NCBI RefSeq assembly: GCF_010685995.1
Contig: NZ_JAAGWK010000019.1
Span: forward strand, 1 to 64,000
Origin: Goekera deserti
Lineage (GTDB): Bacteria; Actinomycetota; Actinomycetes; Mycobacteriales; Geodermatophilaceae
DNA length: 64,000 bases
Reading direction: 5' to 3'
Both the position numbers and the translations under genes were made by a program. Positions 9,227 to 18,174 of the stretch are shown here, one piece after another. The notes beneath the pieces are model-generated. The model was not told the DNA's origin. It saw nothing but the letters and a program-made list of their open reading frames with translations, and did not search any database. Each line of letters starts with the position of its first letter. The stretch's first letter is position 1.

Positions 9227-10902
9227 GGGACCTCACCTCCGCCACAATGGCCATCTTGGCGGGCTGACAAGCAGGCAGCGGCATCGATGACGGAGGCCAC
9301 AATGGCCATCGTGGCTGCGCCGGGGCCCGCTTGCTGCTGCTGCTGGCCCTGGGCGATGGCGTTGTCGTTGGCCGGGCCGGGGTCCTGAGCGGGCGGGTCG
9401 GCGGGCAGGTCGGCGGTGGTGAACTCGATCCGGGTCAGGTCCGGCGCCTGTTCCGGCTCGGACGTCGGGCGTGGCCGGGAGATCACCCAGGTGTCCTTGG
9501 AGCCGCCGCCCTGGCTGGAGTTGACCACCAGCTCACCCTCCGGCAGCGCGACCCGGGTGAGGCCGCCGGGCAGCACCCACACCTTGTCGCCGTCGTTCAC
9601 GGCGAACGGGCGCAGGTCGACGTGCCGGGGCGCGATCCGGCCGTTGATCAGGGTCGGGGACGTCGACAGCCCGATCGGCTTCTGGGCGATCCAGTCCCGG
9701 GGTGCGGCGCGCACCTTGACCGCCAGCTCCTCCAGCGTGCGCTCGTCGGCGCGCGGGCCGATCACGATGCCCTTGCCACCCGAGCCGTCCACCGGCTTGA
9801 GCACCAGCTGGTCGAGCGAGGCGAGCACCCACTCGGTGGTGTCCGGGGTGTCCAGCCGGTAGGTGTCGGCGTTGTCCAGCACCGGCTCCTCCCCCAGGTA
9901 GTAGCGGATCAGGTCGGGCACCCACGTGTAGATGAGCTTGTCGTCGGCGACGCCGTTGCCCACCGCGTTGGCGATGGTGACCCGGCCGGCCCGGGCGGCG
10001 TTGACCACGCCGGCGCAGCCGATCACCGAGTCGGAGCGGAAGTGCACCGGGTCGAGGAAGTCGTCGTCGATGCGGCGGTAGATCACGTCGACGCGCTGCT
10101 GACCGTCGGTGGTGCGCATGCTCACCTGCCCGCCGGAGCAGACCAGGTCGCGGCCCTCGACCAGCTCGACGCCCATCTGCCGGGCCAGCAGCGCGTGCTC
10201 GAAGTAGGCGGAGTTGTAGACGCCCGGGGTGAGCACCACGACGGTGGGGTCCGCCACCGCGCTGGGCGCGGCGGCCTTGAGCGCGGCGAGCAGCCGGGCG
10301 GGGTACTCCGACACGGGCTGGATGCGGTGGTCGCTGAACAGCTCGGGCAGCACCTGGCTCATCGCCGCCCGGTTGGTGATCACGTAGCTGACCCCGGACG
10401 GCGAGCGCAGGTTGTCCTCCAGCACCCGGAAGTCACCGGCCTCGTCGCGCACCAGGTCGATGCCGGAGACGTGCACCCGCACGCCGTTGGGCGGCACCAG
10501 CCCATGCGCGGCGCGGTGGAAGTGGGCGCTGGTGGTGATCACCGAGCGCGGCACGATCCGGTCGCTGAAGCACAGGCCGGCCCCGTAGACGTCGGCCAGG
10601 AAGGCCTCCAGCGCGTGCACCCGCTGCGCGACGCCCTCCTCGATCAGCGACCACTCGTCGGCGCCGATCACCCGCGGCACGATGTCCAGCGGGAAGGGCT
10701 GCTCCTCCCCGGCGTGGGCGAAGGTGACCCCGGCGTCCCGGTAGGTCTGGGAGAGGACGTCCGCACGCGCCGCGAGTTCCTCACCGGCCATCGGCTGCAG
10801 CGAGGCGAACAGTCCCGCGTAGGGCCCCCGGGGCTGGGACGGCGCGCTGAACATCTCGTCCCACGTCCCCCCGAGGGGATATCCGTCGAAGAGGTCCGCC
10901 AT
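9220..10902 (-). CDS. Circularly permuted ATP-grasp protein
   Basis: This is a 560-residue protein of the circularly permuted type 2 ATP-grasp family, predicted to form amide or peptide bonds by ATP-dependent carboxylate activation. Family segments include RVIGADEWSLIEEGVAQRV near residue 80, DNLRSPSGVSYV, and VLKPVDGSGGKGIVIGPRA, the ATP-grasp loop. The start is ATG at 10902, with TAGGTT as -10 box (10914-10909) exactly six bases upstream, so the mRNA is probably leaderless. It leads the operon ATP-grasp, alpha-E, transglutaminase. The C-terminal 30 residues or so (after QGQQQQQAGPG) are encoded by two family B palindromes and look like an accidental extension. Confidence 0.93.
   Translation of the reverse strand: MADLFDGYPLGGTWDEMFSAPSQPRGPYAGLFASLQPMAGEELAARADVLSQTYRDAGVTFAHAGEEQPFPLDIVPRVIGADEWSLIEEGVAQRVHALEAFLADVYGAGLCFSDRIVPRSVITTSAHFHRAAHGLVPPNGVRVHVSGIDLVRDEAGDFRVLEDNLRSPSGVSYVITNRAAMSQVLPELFSDHRIQPVSEYPARLLAALKAAAPSAVADPTVVVLTPGVYNSAYFEHALLARQMGVELVEGRDLVCSGGQVSMRTTDGQQRVDVIYRRIDDDFLDPVHFRSDSVIGCAGVVNAARAGRVTIANAVGNGVADDKLIYTWVPDLIRYYLGEEPVLDNADTYRLDTPDTTEWVLASLDQLVLKPVDGSGGKGIVIGPRADERTLEELAVKVRAAPRDWIAQKPIGLSTSPTLINGRIAPRHVDLRPFAVNDGDKVWVLPGGLTRVALPEGELVVNSSQGGGSKDTWVISRPRPTSEPEQAPDLTRIEFTTADLPADPPAQDPGPANDNAIAQGQQQQQAGPGAATMAIVASVIDAAACLSARQDGHCGGGEVPC
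9239..9317. repeat. Dispersed palindromic repeat, family B, two copies
   Basis: Two copies built around the palindrome ATGGCCAT lie at about 9239-9262 and 9293-9315. In the first, CCGCCA and TGGCGG flank the core; in the second, GCCAC and GTGGC do. Both are inside the 3' end of the ATP-grasp gene, just before the alpha-E start. A third copy, with the identical ATGGCCATCTTGGCGGG, is intergenic at 50575-50600. Confidence 0.7.
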
Positions 10903-10963
10903 GCGTCGAACCTAGACACGGCGTGTGTCCCGCGCGTTTCGGACCCGCCGGGGGGCCCGCAGC

Positions 10964-11989
10964 TCAGGCGGACGCGCGGCGCACCAGGTGGGTGGCACAG
11001 ACCCGGCTGTCGGCCTGCGGGCCGCCGTCGATCTGCTGCAGCAGCAGCTCGGTCATCAGCGGGGTCATCTCGTCCAGCGGCTGCGCCATCGTGGTCAGCG
11101 GCGGGTCGCAGGTCTGTGCCACGGCCGCGTCGTCGAAGCCGACCACCGCGACGTCGCCGGGGACCGTGCGGCCGGCGGCCTGCAGCGTGCGCAGCGCACC
11201 GACGGCCATGGGGTCCGAGGCGACGAAGACCGCGTCCAGCCCGGGCTCGCGGTCCAGCAGCTCGGCCATCGCCCGGGCGCCGCCGGCCTCGGTGAAGTCA
11301 CCGTGGGCGACCAGCCCGGGCTCGAGCCGGCGGCCGGCCTGCTCCAGCGCGGCCCGGTGGCCCTGGAACCGGTCGACGCCGGCGATCATGTCCTGTGGGC
11401 CCGTGACGGTGGCGATCCGGCGGCGGCCCTGGGCGATGAGGAACTCGGTGGCCACCCGGCCGCCCCCGACGTTGTCGGCGTCCACGTAGGCGACGGGCCG
11501 GCCGTCGAACGGGCGACCGCAGAGCACCAGCGGCACACCGGCGGCGGCGAGGACCTCGGGCAGCTGGTCCTCCCGGTGCAGCGACATCAGGATGACGCCG
11601 TCGACGTGCCCGCGGCGCGCGTACCGGCCGATCTTCTCCTGCTCCCGGGCGTCCCGGGCGGTGAGCAGCACCAGGTTGAGGTCCGTCTCGGCCAGCGCCC
11701 GGGAGAGACCGCGCACGATGCTGGCGAAGAACGGGTCGGAGAACACCTGGGTGTCCGGCTCGGACAGCACCAGCGCGATGGTGTCGGTGCGCCGGGTGAC
11801 CAGGCTGCGGGCCATCCGGTTGGGCACGTAGCGCAGCTCGGCGACCGCGGCCTGCACCGCCTCGCGGGCCTCCGCGCTGACCCGCGGGGAGTCGTTCACC
11901 ACGCGGGAGACGGTCGCCCGGGAGACCCCGGCGCGCAGCGCGACCTCGTCCAGCGTCGGTGCAGCGGTGCGCGTACCGGACACGGTCAT
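10964..11989 (-). CDS. LacI-family transcriptional regulator, CebR-like
   Basis: This is a 341-residue sugar-responsive repressor. Residues 11-35 form the LacI helix-turn-helix (TLDEVALRAGVSRATVSRVV), followed by the hinge (PNRMARSLVTRRTDTIALV) and a periplasmic-binding-protein-like ligand domain ending in TTMAQPLDEM. The gene diverges from a sugar ABC transporter and beta-glucosidase operon, the arrangement of the Streptomyces cellobiose system, so cellobiose or another beta-glucoside is the likely inducer. The start is ATG at 11989, with GAGGAG upstream. The palindrome at 12042-12057 lies in its own 5' region, suggesting autoregulation. Confidence 0.9.
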   Translation of the reverse strand: MTVSGTRTAAPTLDEVALRAGVSRATVSRVVNDSPRVSAEAREAVQAAVAELRYVPNRMARSLVTRRTDTIALVLSEPDTQVFSDPFFASIVRGLSRALAETDLNLVLLTARDAREQEKIGRYARRGHVDGVILMSLHREDQLPEVLAAAGVPLVLCGRPFDGRPVAYVDADNVGGGRVATEFLIAQGRRRIATVTGPQDMIAGVDRFQGHRAALEQAGRRLEPGLVAHGDFTEAGGARAMAELLDREPGLDAVFVASDPMAVGALRTLQAAGRTVPGDVAVVGFDDAAVAQTCDPPLTTMAQPLDEMTPLMTELLLQQIDGGPQADSRVCATHLVRRASA

Positions 11990-12041
11990 GCCTGCTCCTC
12001 ACCTCGGGGACGGCTCCCAGTGTGGGGGGTGGACGCCGAAT

Positions 12042-12057
12042 GTGGAAGCGCTTCCAC
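12042..12057. promoter_or_regulatory. LacI-family operator 1
   Basis: GTGGAAGCGCTTCCAC is a perfect 16-bp palindrome with the central GCGC-type step of LacI-family operators, similar to the CebR site (TGGGAGCGCTCCCA). It lies 53 bp upstream of the regulator start and 33 bp before a likely -35 box (TTGACA, 12075-12080) of the transporter operon. Confidence 0.75.
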
Positions 12058-12117
12058 GAATGTCGCACCACCCCTTGACAGCCCTGTGTGACTCCGGCCA
12101 CTCTCCTCACCACGGCC

Positions 12118-12133
12118 GTGAGAGCGTTCTCAC
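12118..12133. promoter_or_regulatory. LacI-family operator 2, downstream of the transporter promoter
   Basis: GTGAGAGCGTTCTCAC is a 16-bp palindrome with one mismatched pair. With -35 TTGACA at 12075-12080 and a -10-like CACTCT near 12099-12104, transcription would begin about 12111, so this site sits just inside the transcript, where a bound repressor would block the polymerase. Confidence 0.65.
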
Positions 12134-12188
12134 AGCCCCGCCAGACGGTGCACAGGAGCACGGGTCGGCGGACCACACAGGAGGTCTG

Positions 12189-13514
12189 ATGTCCCTGACG
12201 AGACGGGCCACGGCAGCTGCAGGTGCGGCACTCGCCGCGGTCCTGGTCACCACCACCGGCTGCGGCGACGACGACGCGAACGCCGAGCCCTACGACCCCG
12301 ACGCCCCGGTCACGATCACCGTGGGCCTGTTCGGCACCTTCGGCTACGAGGAGGCCGGGCTCTACGAGGAGTACATGCAGCTCAACCCCAACGTCACCAT
12401 CGAGGAGACGTCGATCGCGCAGTCCGCCCCGTACTACAAGGCGCTGCAGACCCGGCTCGCCGCGGGCTCCGGCCTGGAGGACGTGCAGGGCATCGAGAGC
12501 GGCTTCGTGGCCGACATCGTCACCAACCACGCCGACCAGTTCGAGGACTTCGGCGCCCGGGACGACGCGGCCGCGGTCAAGGAGAACTTCTACGACTGGA
12601 AGTACGCCCAGGCCACCAGCGAGGACGGCCGGGTGGTCGGCCTCGGCACCGACACCGGCCCGCAGGCGATGTGCTTCCGCAAGGACCTCTTCGAGCAGGC
12701 CGGCCTGCCCACCGACCGGGCCGAGCTCGGCACGATGTGGTCGGACTGGGACGGCTACCTCGACGTCGCCCGGCAGTACGAGGCCTCGCCGACCAAGCCG
12801 GCCGACAGCAGCTTCGTGGACAGCCCGGCGAGCATCTTCTCCTCCGCCGTCTACCAGGGCGACCTCGCCTACGACGACGAGGACGGCAACCCGGTCCCGG
12901 ACAGCAGTGACGGCGTGGAGACGGCCTGGTCGCTGGCCAGCGAGGCCGCCGCGGACGGCCTGACCGCCGGCCTGGACCAGTTCAGCGACGAGTGGGACTC
13001 CGCCTTCTCCAACGGCGCCTTCGCCACCATCGCCTGCCCCGCCTGGATGCTCGGCTACATCACCACCCAGCTCGGGGACGGCGGCGCCGGCACCTGGGAC
13101 GTCGCGCCGCTGCCCGGCCAGTCCGAGCAGGCCAGCAACTGGGGTGGCGCCTGGCTCGGCGTGCCCACCGCGGCCGACGACAAGGAGGCCGCCATGGAGC
13201 TCGTGGAGTGGCTGACCGCACCGGAGCAGCAGGTGAAGATGTTCACCCGCGAGGCGCACTTCCCCTCCAGCCCGCAGGCCGCGGAGGACCCGGCGGTGGC
13301 CGGCGCCACCAGCGACTACTTCAGCGGGGCGCCGATCGGGGCGATCTTCGGCGAGTCGGCGGAGAACATCCGGCGCACCCCGATCGGCCCGTACGACACC
13401 CAGATCCAGGAGGCCTTCACCACGGCCCTGGGCACGGTGGCCACGGCCGGCACCGACCCCGACGAGGCCTGGGAGTCGGCGCTCTCCAGCGCCGAGCAGG
13501 TCACCGGCGGCTGA
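12189..13514 (+). CDS. Sugar ABC transporter substrate-binding lipoprotein
   Basis: This is a 441-residue family 1 extracellular solute-binding protein. A signal peptide (residues 1-23, TRRATAAAGAALAAVLV) ends in a lax lipobox TTGC, so the mature protein should be lipid-anchored outside the membrane. The body has the usual sugar-binder features (GLFGTFGYEEAGLYEEY, then FRKDLFEQAGL and GGAWLGVPTAA). It captures the sugar for the two permeases that follow; the LacI regulator and beta-glucosidase point to cellobiose or related beta-glucosides. No ATPase gene is present, so it probably shares a general MsiK-type ATPase encoded elsewhere. The start is ATG at 12189, with AGGAGGT six bases upstream. 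Confidence 0.9.
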   Translation: MSLTRRATAAAGAALAAVLVTTTGCGDDDANAEPYDPDAPVTITVGLFGTFGYEEAGLYEEYMQLNPNVTIEETSIAQSAPYYKALQTRLAAGSGLEDVQGIESGFVADIVTNHADQFEDFGARDDAAAVKENFYDWKYAQATSEDGRVVGLGTDTGPQAMCFRKDLFEQAGLPTDRAELGTMWSDWDGYLDVARQYEASPTKPADSSFVDSPASIFSSAVYQGDLAYDDEDGNPVPDSSDGVETAWSLASEAAADGLTAGLDQFSDEWDSAFSNGAFATIACPAWMLGYITTQLGDGGAGTWDVAPLPGQSEQASNWGGAWLGVPTAADDKEAAMELVEWLTAPEQQVKMFTREAHFPSSPQAAEDPAVAGATSDYFSGAPIGAIFGESAENIRRTPIGPYDTQIQEAFTTALGTVATAGTDPDEAWESALSSAEQVTGG

Positions 13515-13522
13515 CCCGCCTC

Positions 13523-13607
13523 GCGGGCCGGGGCACCCACCCCGGCCCGCCCCAGGCTCCCGCCGTCCGGTCGGTCGGCGCCCGGGACGACCACCCTCCC
13601 GGGCGCC
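13523..13607 (+). promoter_or_regulatory. Two perfect intercistronic hairpins after the binding-protein gene
   Basis: Two 11-bp perfect stems lie between the binding protein and the first permease: 13523-13533 with 13540-13550 (six-base loop), and 13577-13587 with 13597-13607 (nine-base loop). Such structures commonly stabilise the upstream message or terminate part of the transcripts, giving more binding protein than permease. Confidence 0.75.
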
Positions 13608-13660
13608 GCGCCGGCACCCCCACCGCCAGCCACGCCCCGCGATCCGTCAGAGGACGACGC

Positions 13661-14644
13661 ATGACCATCACCAGCACGAGCCCACCCGACGCCGTCGTCC
13701 TCGGACCGCCGGCCACCCGCCCCGCCGTCCAGCCCAGCCGCCGGAAGAACAACCGGCTGACCCACAACCGCTGGGGCTACGCCTACGTCGCCCCGTTCTT
13801 CCTGGTCTTCGGGGCGTTCAGCCTCTACCCGTTCCTCTACACCGCCTGGGTCTCGCTGCACCGCACGAGCCTGTCCGACATCGACGGCGGCACCTGGGTG
13901 GGCCTGGAGAACTACCGGAACCTGCTGCAGAGCGAGTTCTTCTGGAACGCCGCCCGCAACACCCTGACGATCGGCATCCTCGCCACGGTGCCCCAGCTGT
14001 GCATGGCGCTGGGGTTGGCCCACCTGCTCAACTACCAGCTGCGCGGCCGGACCTTCTTCCGCACGGTGATGCTGATGCCCTACGCCACCAGCATCGCGGC
14101 GGCCACGCTGGTGTTCGCCCAGCTGTTCGGCCGGGACTACGGCCTGATCAACACCGCGCTGGAGGCCGTGGGGCTCGACCCGGTCGACTGGGAGGGCGGC
14201 ACCTGGAGCAGCCAGATCGCCATCGCCACGATCGTCACCTGGCGGTGGACCGGCTACAACGCGCTGATCTACCTGGCCGCGATGCAGTCGATCCCGGGCG
14301 AGCTGTACGAGGCCGCGGAGATCGACGGCGCCAGCCGGTGGAAGCAGTTCCTGCACGTCACGATCCCGTCGCTGCGCCCGACGATCGTGTTCACGATCAT
14401 CGTCTCGACGATCGGCGCGGTGCAGCTGTTCGGCGAGCCGCTGCTGTTCAGCGGCAACGGGACGACGTCCGGCGGCGGCTCGGGCCAGTACCAGACCCTC
14501 GGCCTGCTGATGTACCAGCAGGGCTGGAGCAACTTCAACATCGGCCAGGCCGCCTCGACCGCCTGGGCCATGTTCCTGATCATCCTGGTGGTCGTGGGGC
14601 TGAACGCCCTCGTCGGCCGCCTCCGCGCCCGGGCCGACCGGTAG
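13661..14644 (+). CDS. Sugar ABC transporter permease (MalF type)
   Basis: This is a 327-residue inner-membrane permease with six predicted membrane segments, the first at about residues 40-65 (YVAPFFLVFGAFSLYPFLYT). The cytoplasmic EAA loop EAAEIDGASRWKQFLHVTIP (about residues 222-241) contacts the ATPase. It pairs with the next permease and with the upstream binding protein. The start is ATG at 13661, with AGAGGA upstream. The stop TAG is followed at once by GAG, and TAGGAG supplies the ribosome site of the next gene. Confidence 0.92.
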   Translation: MTITSTSPPDAVVLGPPATRPAVQPSRRKNNRLTHNRWGYAYVAPFFLVFGAFSLYPFLYTAWVSLHRTSLSDIDGGTWVGLENYRNLLQSEFFWNAARNTLTIGILATVPQLCMALGLAHLLNYQLRGRTFFRTVMLMPYATSIAAATLVFAQLFGRDYGLINTALEAVGLDPVDWEGGTWSSQIAIATIVTWRWTGYNALIYLAAMQSIPGELYEAAEIDGASRWKQFLHVTIPSLRPTIVFTIIVSTIGAVQLFGEPLLFSGNGTTSGGGSGQYQTLGLLMYQQGWSNFNIGQAASTAWAMFLIILVVVGLNALVGRLRARADR

Positions 14645-14654
14645 GAGCCCCGCC

Positions 14655-15551
14655 ATGGCCACCATCACCCTCTCCCGGGCGACCCCGACGCCGCCCGCAC
14701 CCACGCCCCGCCGCCGCGGGCGGCGCCGTCCCCAGGCGGGCCGGGCCGGGCCGGTCACCTACACGCTGCTGGTGCTCTCCGCGCTGGTGTCGGCGTTCCC
14801 GCTGTACTGGACGGTGGTGGCCGGCTCGCACACCAACGCCGAGATCGCCGCGACACCCCCGCCCTTCCTGCCGAACGCCAGCCTCTTCGAGAACATCGGC
14901 GCGGCGATGGAGCAGGCCCCGATCGGCCTGGCGATCCTCAACTCGGTGATCGTGGCCGGGTGCATCACGATCGGCACGGTCCTGTTCTGCACGCTGGCCG
15001 GCTTCGCATTCGCCAAGCTGAGGTTCCGCGGCCAGGGCCTGCTGCTGGCGCTGGTGATCGGCACGATGATGGTGCCCACCCAGCTGGCGGTGATCCCGCT
15101 GTTCATGATGATCGCCGACCTGCAGTGGGTGAACCAGCTGCAGGCGGTGGTGCTGCCCACGCTGGTCAGCGCGTTCGGCGTCTTCTTCATGCGCCAGTAC
15201 CTGATGTCCTCGCTGCCCGACGAGCTGCTCGAGGCCGGCCGGATGGACGGCGCCTCGACGTTCCGGATCTTCCGCTCGATCGTGCTGCCCGTCGCCCGCC
15301 CGGCGATGGCGGTGCTGGCCATGCTCACGTTCCTGACCGCCTGGAACGACTTCTTCTGGCCGATCATCGCCCTCACCACCAGCAACCCGACCGTGCAGGT
15401 CGCGCTGGCCGGGCTCGGCTCGGGCTACGTGCCCCAGCGCTCGGTGATCATGGCCGGCACCCTGCTCGGCACCCTGCCCGTGCTGATCGTCTTCGCCGTC
15501 CTCGGCAAGCAGATCGTCGGCGGGATCATGCAGGGCGCGGTCAAGGGCTGA
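14655..15551 (+). CDS. Sugar ABC transporter permease (MalG type)
   Basis: This is a 298-residue second permease of the beta-glucoside transporter. An arginine- and proline-rich N-terminal tail (residues 1-32) precedes the first membrane segment (TYTLLVLSALVSAFPLYW). The EAA loop is LEAGRMDGASTFRIFRSIVL. It is ten bases downstream of the first permease and presumably forms a heterodimer with it. No ATP-binding subunit is encoded in the operon. Confidence 0.92.
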   Translation: MATITLSRATPTPPAPTPRRRGRRRPQAGRAGPVTYTLLVLSALVSAFPLYWTVVAGSHTNAEIAATPPPFLPNASLFENIGAAMEQAPIGLAILNSVIVAGCITIGTVLFCTLAGFAFAKLRFRGQGLLLALVIGTMMVPTQLAVIPLFMMIADLQWVNQLQAVVLPTLVSAFGVFFMRQYLMSSLPDELLEAGRMDGASTFRIFRSIVLPVARPAMAVLAMLTFLTAWNDFFWPIIALTTSNPTVQVALAGLGSGYVPQRSVIMAGTLLGTLPVLIVFAVLGKQIVGGIMQGAVKG

Positions 15552-15576
15552 CGCCCGCTCCCCTCCCCGGCTCCAC

Positions 15577-15610
15577 CCCCGTCCTCCCCCACCCCGTCCT
15601 CCCCCACCCC
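15577..15610. repeat. Short C-rich direct repeat before the beta-glucosidase gene
   Basis: The 15-bp unit CCCCGTCCTCCCCCA occurs twice in a row, followed by a partial third, in the 74-bp gap between the permease and glucosidase genes. It is pyrimidine-only on this strand apart from the G and A positions. No operator like those at 12042 and 12118 was seen in this gap. Confidence 0.6.
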
Positions 15611-15625
15611 TGGAGCACCGCTGTC

Positions 15626-17023
15626 ATGACCTCGACCGACGTACGCCCCGACGCCGCCGCCGCGCTCACGTTCCCGCCCGGCTTCTTCTTCGGCGCCGCC
15701 ACCGCCTCCTACCAGATCGAGGGGGCCGTCGACGTGGACGGCCGCGGGCCCTCCATCTGGGACACCTTCAGCCACACCCCCGGGAAGACCCACCAGGGCG
15801 ACACCGGCGACGTCGCGGTCGAGCACCACGCCCGCTACCGCGAGGACGTCGCCCTGATGGCCGACCTGGGGCTGCAGGCCTACCGGTTCTCCATCGCCTG
15901 GCCCCGGGTGCTGCCGCAGGGCGCGGGCCGGGTGGAGCAGCGCGGCCTGGACTTCTACCGCCGCCTGGTCGACGAGCTGCTGGGCCAGGGGATCGACCCC
16001 TGGCCGACGCTGTACCACTGGGACCTGCCGCAGGCCCTGCAGGACGAGGGCGGCTGGACCAACCGGGACACCGCGGCCCGCTTCGCCGACTACGCCGCCG
16101 TCGTGCACGACGCGCTGGGTGACCGGGTGCGGCACTGGTCGACGCTCAACGAGCCGATGTGCAGCGCCCTGCTCGGCCACCAGGCCGGCCAGCACGCACC
16201 GGGCGAGCGGGACGCCGTCGCCGCCTCCCGGGCGGTGCACCACCTGCTGCTGGGCCACGGCCTGGCCGCCGGCGTGCTGCGCGACCGCGGCGTGGACCAC
16301 CTGGGCATCACGCTCAACTTCACGCCGATGACCCCGGCCACCGACTCCCCCGCCGACGTCGACGCCGCCCGCCGGCTCGACGGCCAGCAGAACCGGATGT
16401 TCCTGGAGCCGATCGTGCGCGGGGCCTACCCGGCCGACGTGGTGCACGACCTGGCCGCCGCCGGGGCGCCGCTGCCCGTGCAGGACGGCGACCTGGAGGT
16501 GATCGCCGCACCGCTGGACTGGCTGGGCGTCAACTACTACTTCTGCTCCACCGTGCGCGCGGTCGAGGAGCCCACCGGGAAGGCGACGGCGTTCATCGGC
16601 GGCGAGTGCATCGAGGACCTCACCCCCGAGGGCCCCACCACCACGATGGGCTGGGGCGTGCACCCGCAGGGGTTCACCGACCTGCTGCTGCGGTTGCGCG
16701 ACGAGGCGCCCGGGCTGCCGCTGGTGATCACCGAGAACGGCTCGGCGTGGCCGGACGAGGTGGCCGCCGACGGCCAGGTGCACGACGGCGAGCGCACCGA
16801 CTACCTGGTGCGGCACCTGGCCGCGATGACCGACGCGATGACGCTGGGCGCCGACGTGCGCGGCTACTTCGCCTGGTCGCTGCTGGACAACTACGAGTGG
16901 GCCCGCGGGTACGCCCAGCGCTTCGGCCTGGTGCACGTGGACTACGCCACCCAGCAGCGCACCCCCAAGGCCAGCGCCCGGGTGTACGCCGACCTGATCG
17001 CCCGGCACACCCAGGCGGGCTGA
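15626..17023 (+). CDS. GH1 beta-glucosidase
   Basis: This is a 465-residue glycoside hydrolase family 1 enzyme, of the usual length, cleaving beta-glucosides such as cellobiose to glucose. The N-terminal signature FFFGAATASYQIEGAV is complete. The acid/base glutamate lies in TLNEP (about residue 175) and the nucleophile in ITENG (about residue 371). There is no signal peptide, so it acts in the cytoplasm on sugar imported by the preceding transporter. The start is ATG at 15626, with TGGAG upstream. It is the last gene of the operon and is presumably repressed by the divergent LacI regulator. Confidence 0.95.
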   Translation: MTSTDVRPDAAAALTFPPGFFFGAATASYQIEGAVDVDGRGPSIWDTFSHTPGKTHQGDTGDVAVEHHARYREDVALMADLGLQAYRFSIAWPRVLPQGAGRVEQRGLDFYRRLVDELLGQGIDPWPTLYHWDLPQALQDEGGWTNRDTAARFADYAAVVHDALGDRVRHWSTLNEPMCSALLGHQAGQHAPGERDAVAASRAVHHLLLGHGLAAGVLRDRGVDHLGITLNFTPMTPATDSPADVDAARRLDGQQNRMFLEPIVRGAYPADVVHDLAAAGAPLPVQDGDLEVIAAPLDWLGVNYYFCSTVRAVEEPTGKATAFIGGECIEDLTPEGPTTTMGWGVHPQGFTDLLLRLRDEAPGLPLVITENGSAWPDEVAADGQVHDGERTDYLVRHLAAMTDAMTLGADVRGYFAWSLLDNYEWARGYAQRFGLVHVDYATQQRTPKASARVYADLIARHTQAG

Positions 17024-17105
17024 GCCTCCGGCCGGTCCTCCCCTCGGCCCGGGGTGGACCGGCCGGCGCCGGGCGCGGGCCGGTGGGAACACGACGGCGC
17101 CCGGA

Positions 17106-17142
17106 TAGCTTACAGTCGACACGAACTGGTTGATACGTCAAC
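17106..17142 (+). promoter_or_regulatory. Pirin promoter with a TTGA-N4-TCAA operator
   Basis: TAGCTT (17106-17111) is a good -10 box, placing the transcript start near 17118. GTTGATACGTCAAC at 17129-17142 has five-base inverted arms around TACG, the shape of many MarR-family operators, and abuts the ribosome site AGGAGGT (17143-17149). A repressor bound here would block both initiation and ribosome access. Confidence 0.55.
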
Positions 17143-17153
17143 AGGAGGTCGAC

Positions 17154-18164
17154 ATGCCCGCTGTGACCGTCGAGGACACCACCACCCTCGCCCGCATCCC
17201 CGTGCCCGCGCCCACCGCGGTGCGCCGCCGCGTGCGCTCGGTGACCACCGCCCCGTCCGGGTTCGAGGGTGAGGGCTTCCCCGTCCGGCGCGCTTTCGCC
17301 GGGGTGGACATGACCGCGCTGGACCCGTTCATCCACATGGACCAGATGGGCGAGGTCGAGTACGCCCCGGGCGAGCCGAAGGGCACCTCCTGGCACCCGC
17401 ACCGGGGTTTCGAGACCGTCACCTACATCATGGACGGCGAGTTCGAGCACGCCGACAGCCACGGCGGCGGCGGCTCGATCACCAACGGCGACACGCAGTG
17501 GATGACCGCCGGTGGCGGCGTGCTGCACATCGAGCGGCCGCCGGAGGCGCTCGTGGTCAGCGGCGGGCTGTTCCACGGCCTGCAGCTGTGGGTGAACCTG
17601 CCCAGGGCGCAGAAGTGGGTCGAGCCGCGCTACCAGGACCTGCGCGCCGACCAGTCGGTCCTGCTGGCCAGCCCGGACGCCGGTGCCTTCCTGCGGGTGA
17701 TCGCCGGCGACGTCGGCGGGCACACCGGCCCGGGCAGCACCTACACCCCGATGGCCATGGTGCACGCGACCATCGCGCCCGGGGCGACGCTGGACCTGCC
17801 GTGGCGCCCGGACTTCAACGCCCTGGTCTACGTGCTGAGCGGCAACGGCTCGGTCGGGATCGACGGGCACCCGGTGACCACCGGCCAGCTCGCGGTGTTC
17901 GGCCCCGGCGACACGATCACCGTGCACGGGGCGCAGCACCAGGACAGCCGGACGCCGTCCCTGGACGTGGTCGTGCTGGGCGGGCGGCCGATCCGCGAGC
18001 CGATCGCCATGTACGGGCCGTTCGTGATGAACACCCGGCAGGAGGTCGTGGACGCGTTCACCGACTTCCAGGCCGGCCGGCTCGGCTCGATCCCGGCGTC
18101 GTACGTGCCGCACGGTTCGGTGCGCGGCGAGAGCGGTCTCGACGACGCGACCCCGGCCCGGTAG
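17154..18164 (+). CDS. Pirin family protein 1
   Basis: This is a 336-residue bicupin of the pirin family. The metal-site segment WHPHRGFETVTYIMDGEFEH (about residues 83-102) supplies the histidines, and VLHIERPPE further on supplies the fourth region. Relatives act as quercetin dioxygenases or as redox-sensitive regulators. The start is ATG at 17154 behind the strong site AGGAGGT; an upstream in-frame start at 17130 would run through the operator and is less likely. It is followed ten bases later by a second pirin gene. Confidence 0.88.
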   Translation: MPAVTVEDTTTLARIPVPAPTAVRRRVRSVTTAPSGFEGEGFPVRRAFAGVDMTALDPFIHMDQMGEVEYAPGEPKGTSWHPHRGFETVTYIMDGEFEHADSHGGGGSITNGDTQWMTAGGGVLHIERPPEALVVSGGLFHGLQLWVNLPRAQKWVEPRYQDLRADQSVLLASPDAGAFLRVIAGDVGGHTGPGSTYTPMAMVHATIAPGATLDLPWRPDFNALVYVLSGNGSVGIDGHPVTTGQLAVFGPGDTITVHGAQHQDSRTPSLDVVVLGGRPIREPIAMYGPFVMNTRQEVVDAFTDFQAGRLGSIPASYVPHGSVRGESGLDDATPAR

Positions 18165-18174
18165 GACTGCCGGC

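Noticed and set aside
7275-9302. A single 675-residue protein joining the transglutaminase to upstream sequence
   Set aside because: The upstream part is out of frame with the alpha-E protein, which has clear family motifs; the true transglutaminase start is GTG 8279 at the GTGA overlap.
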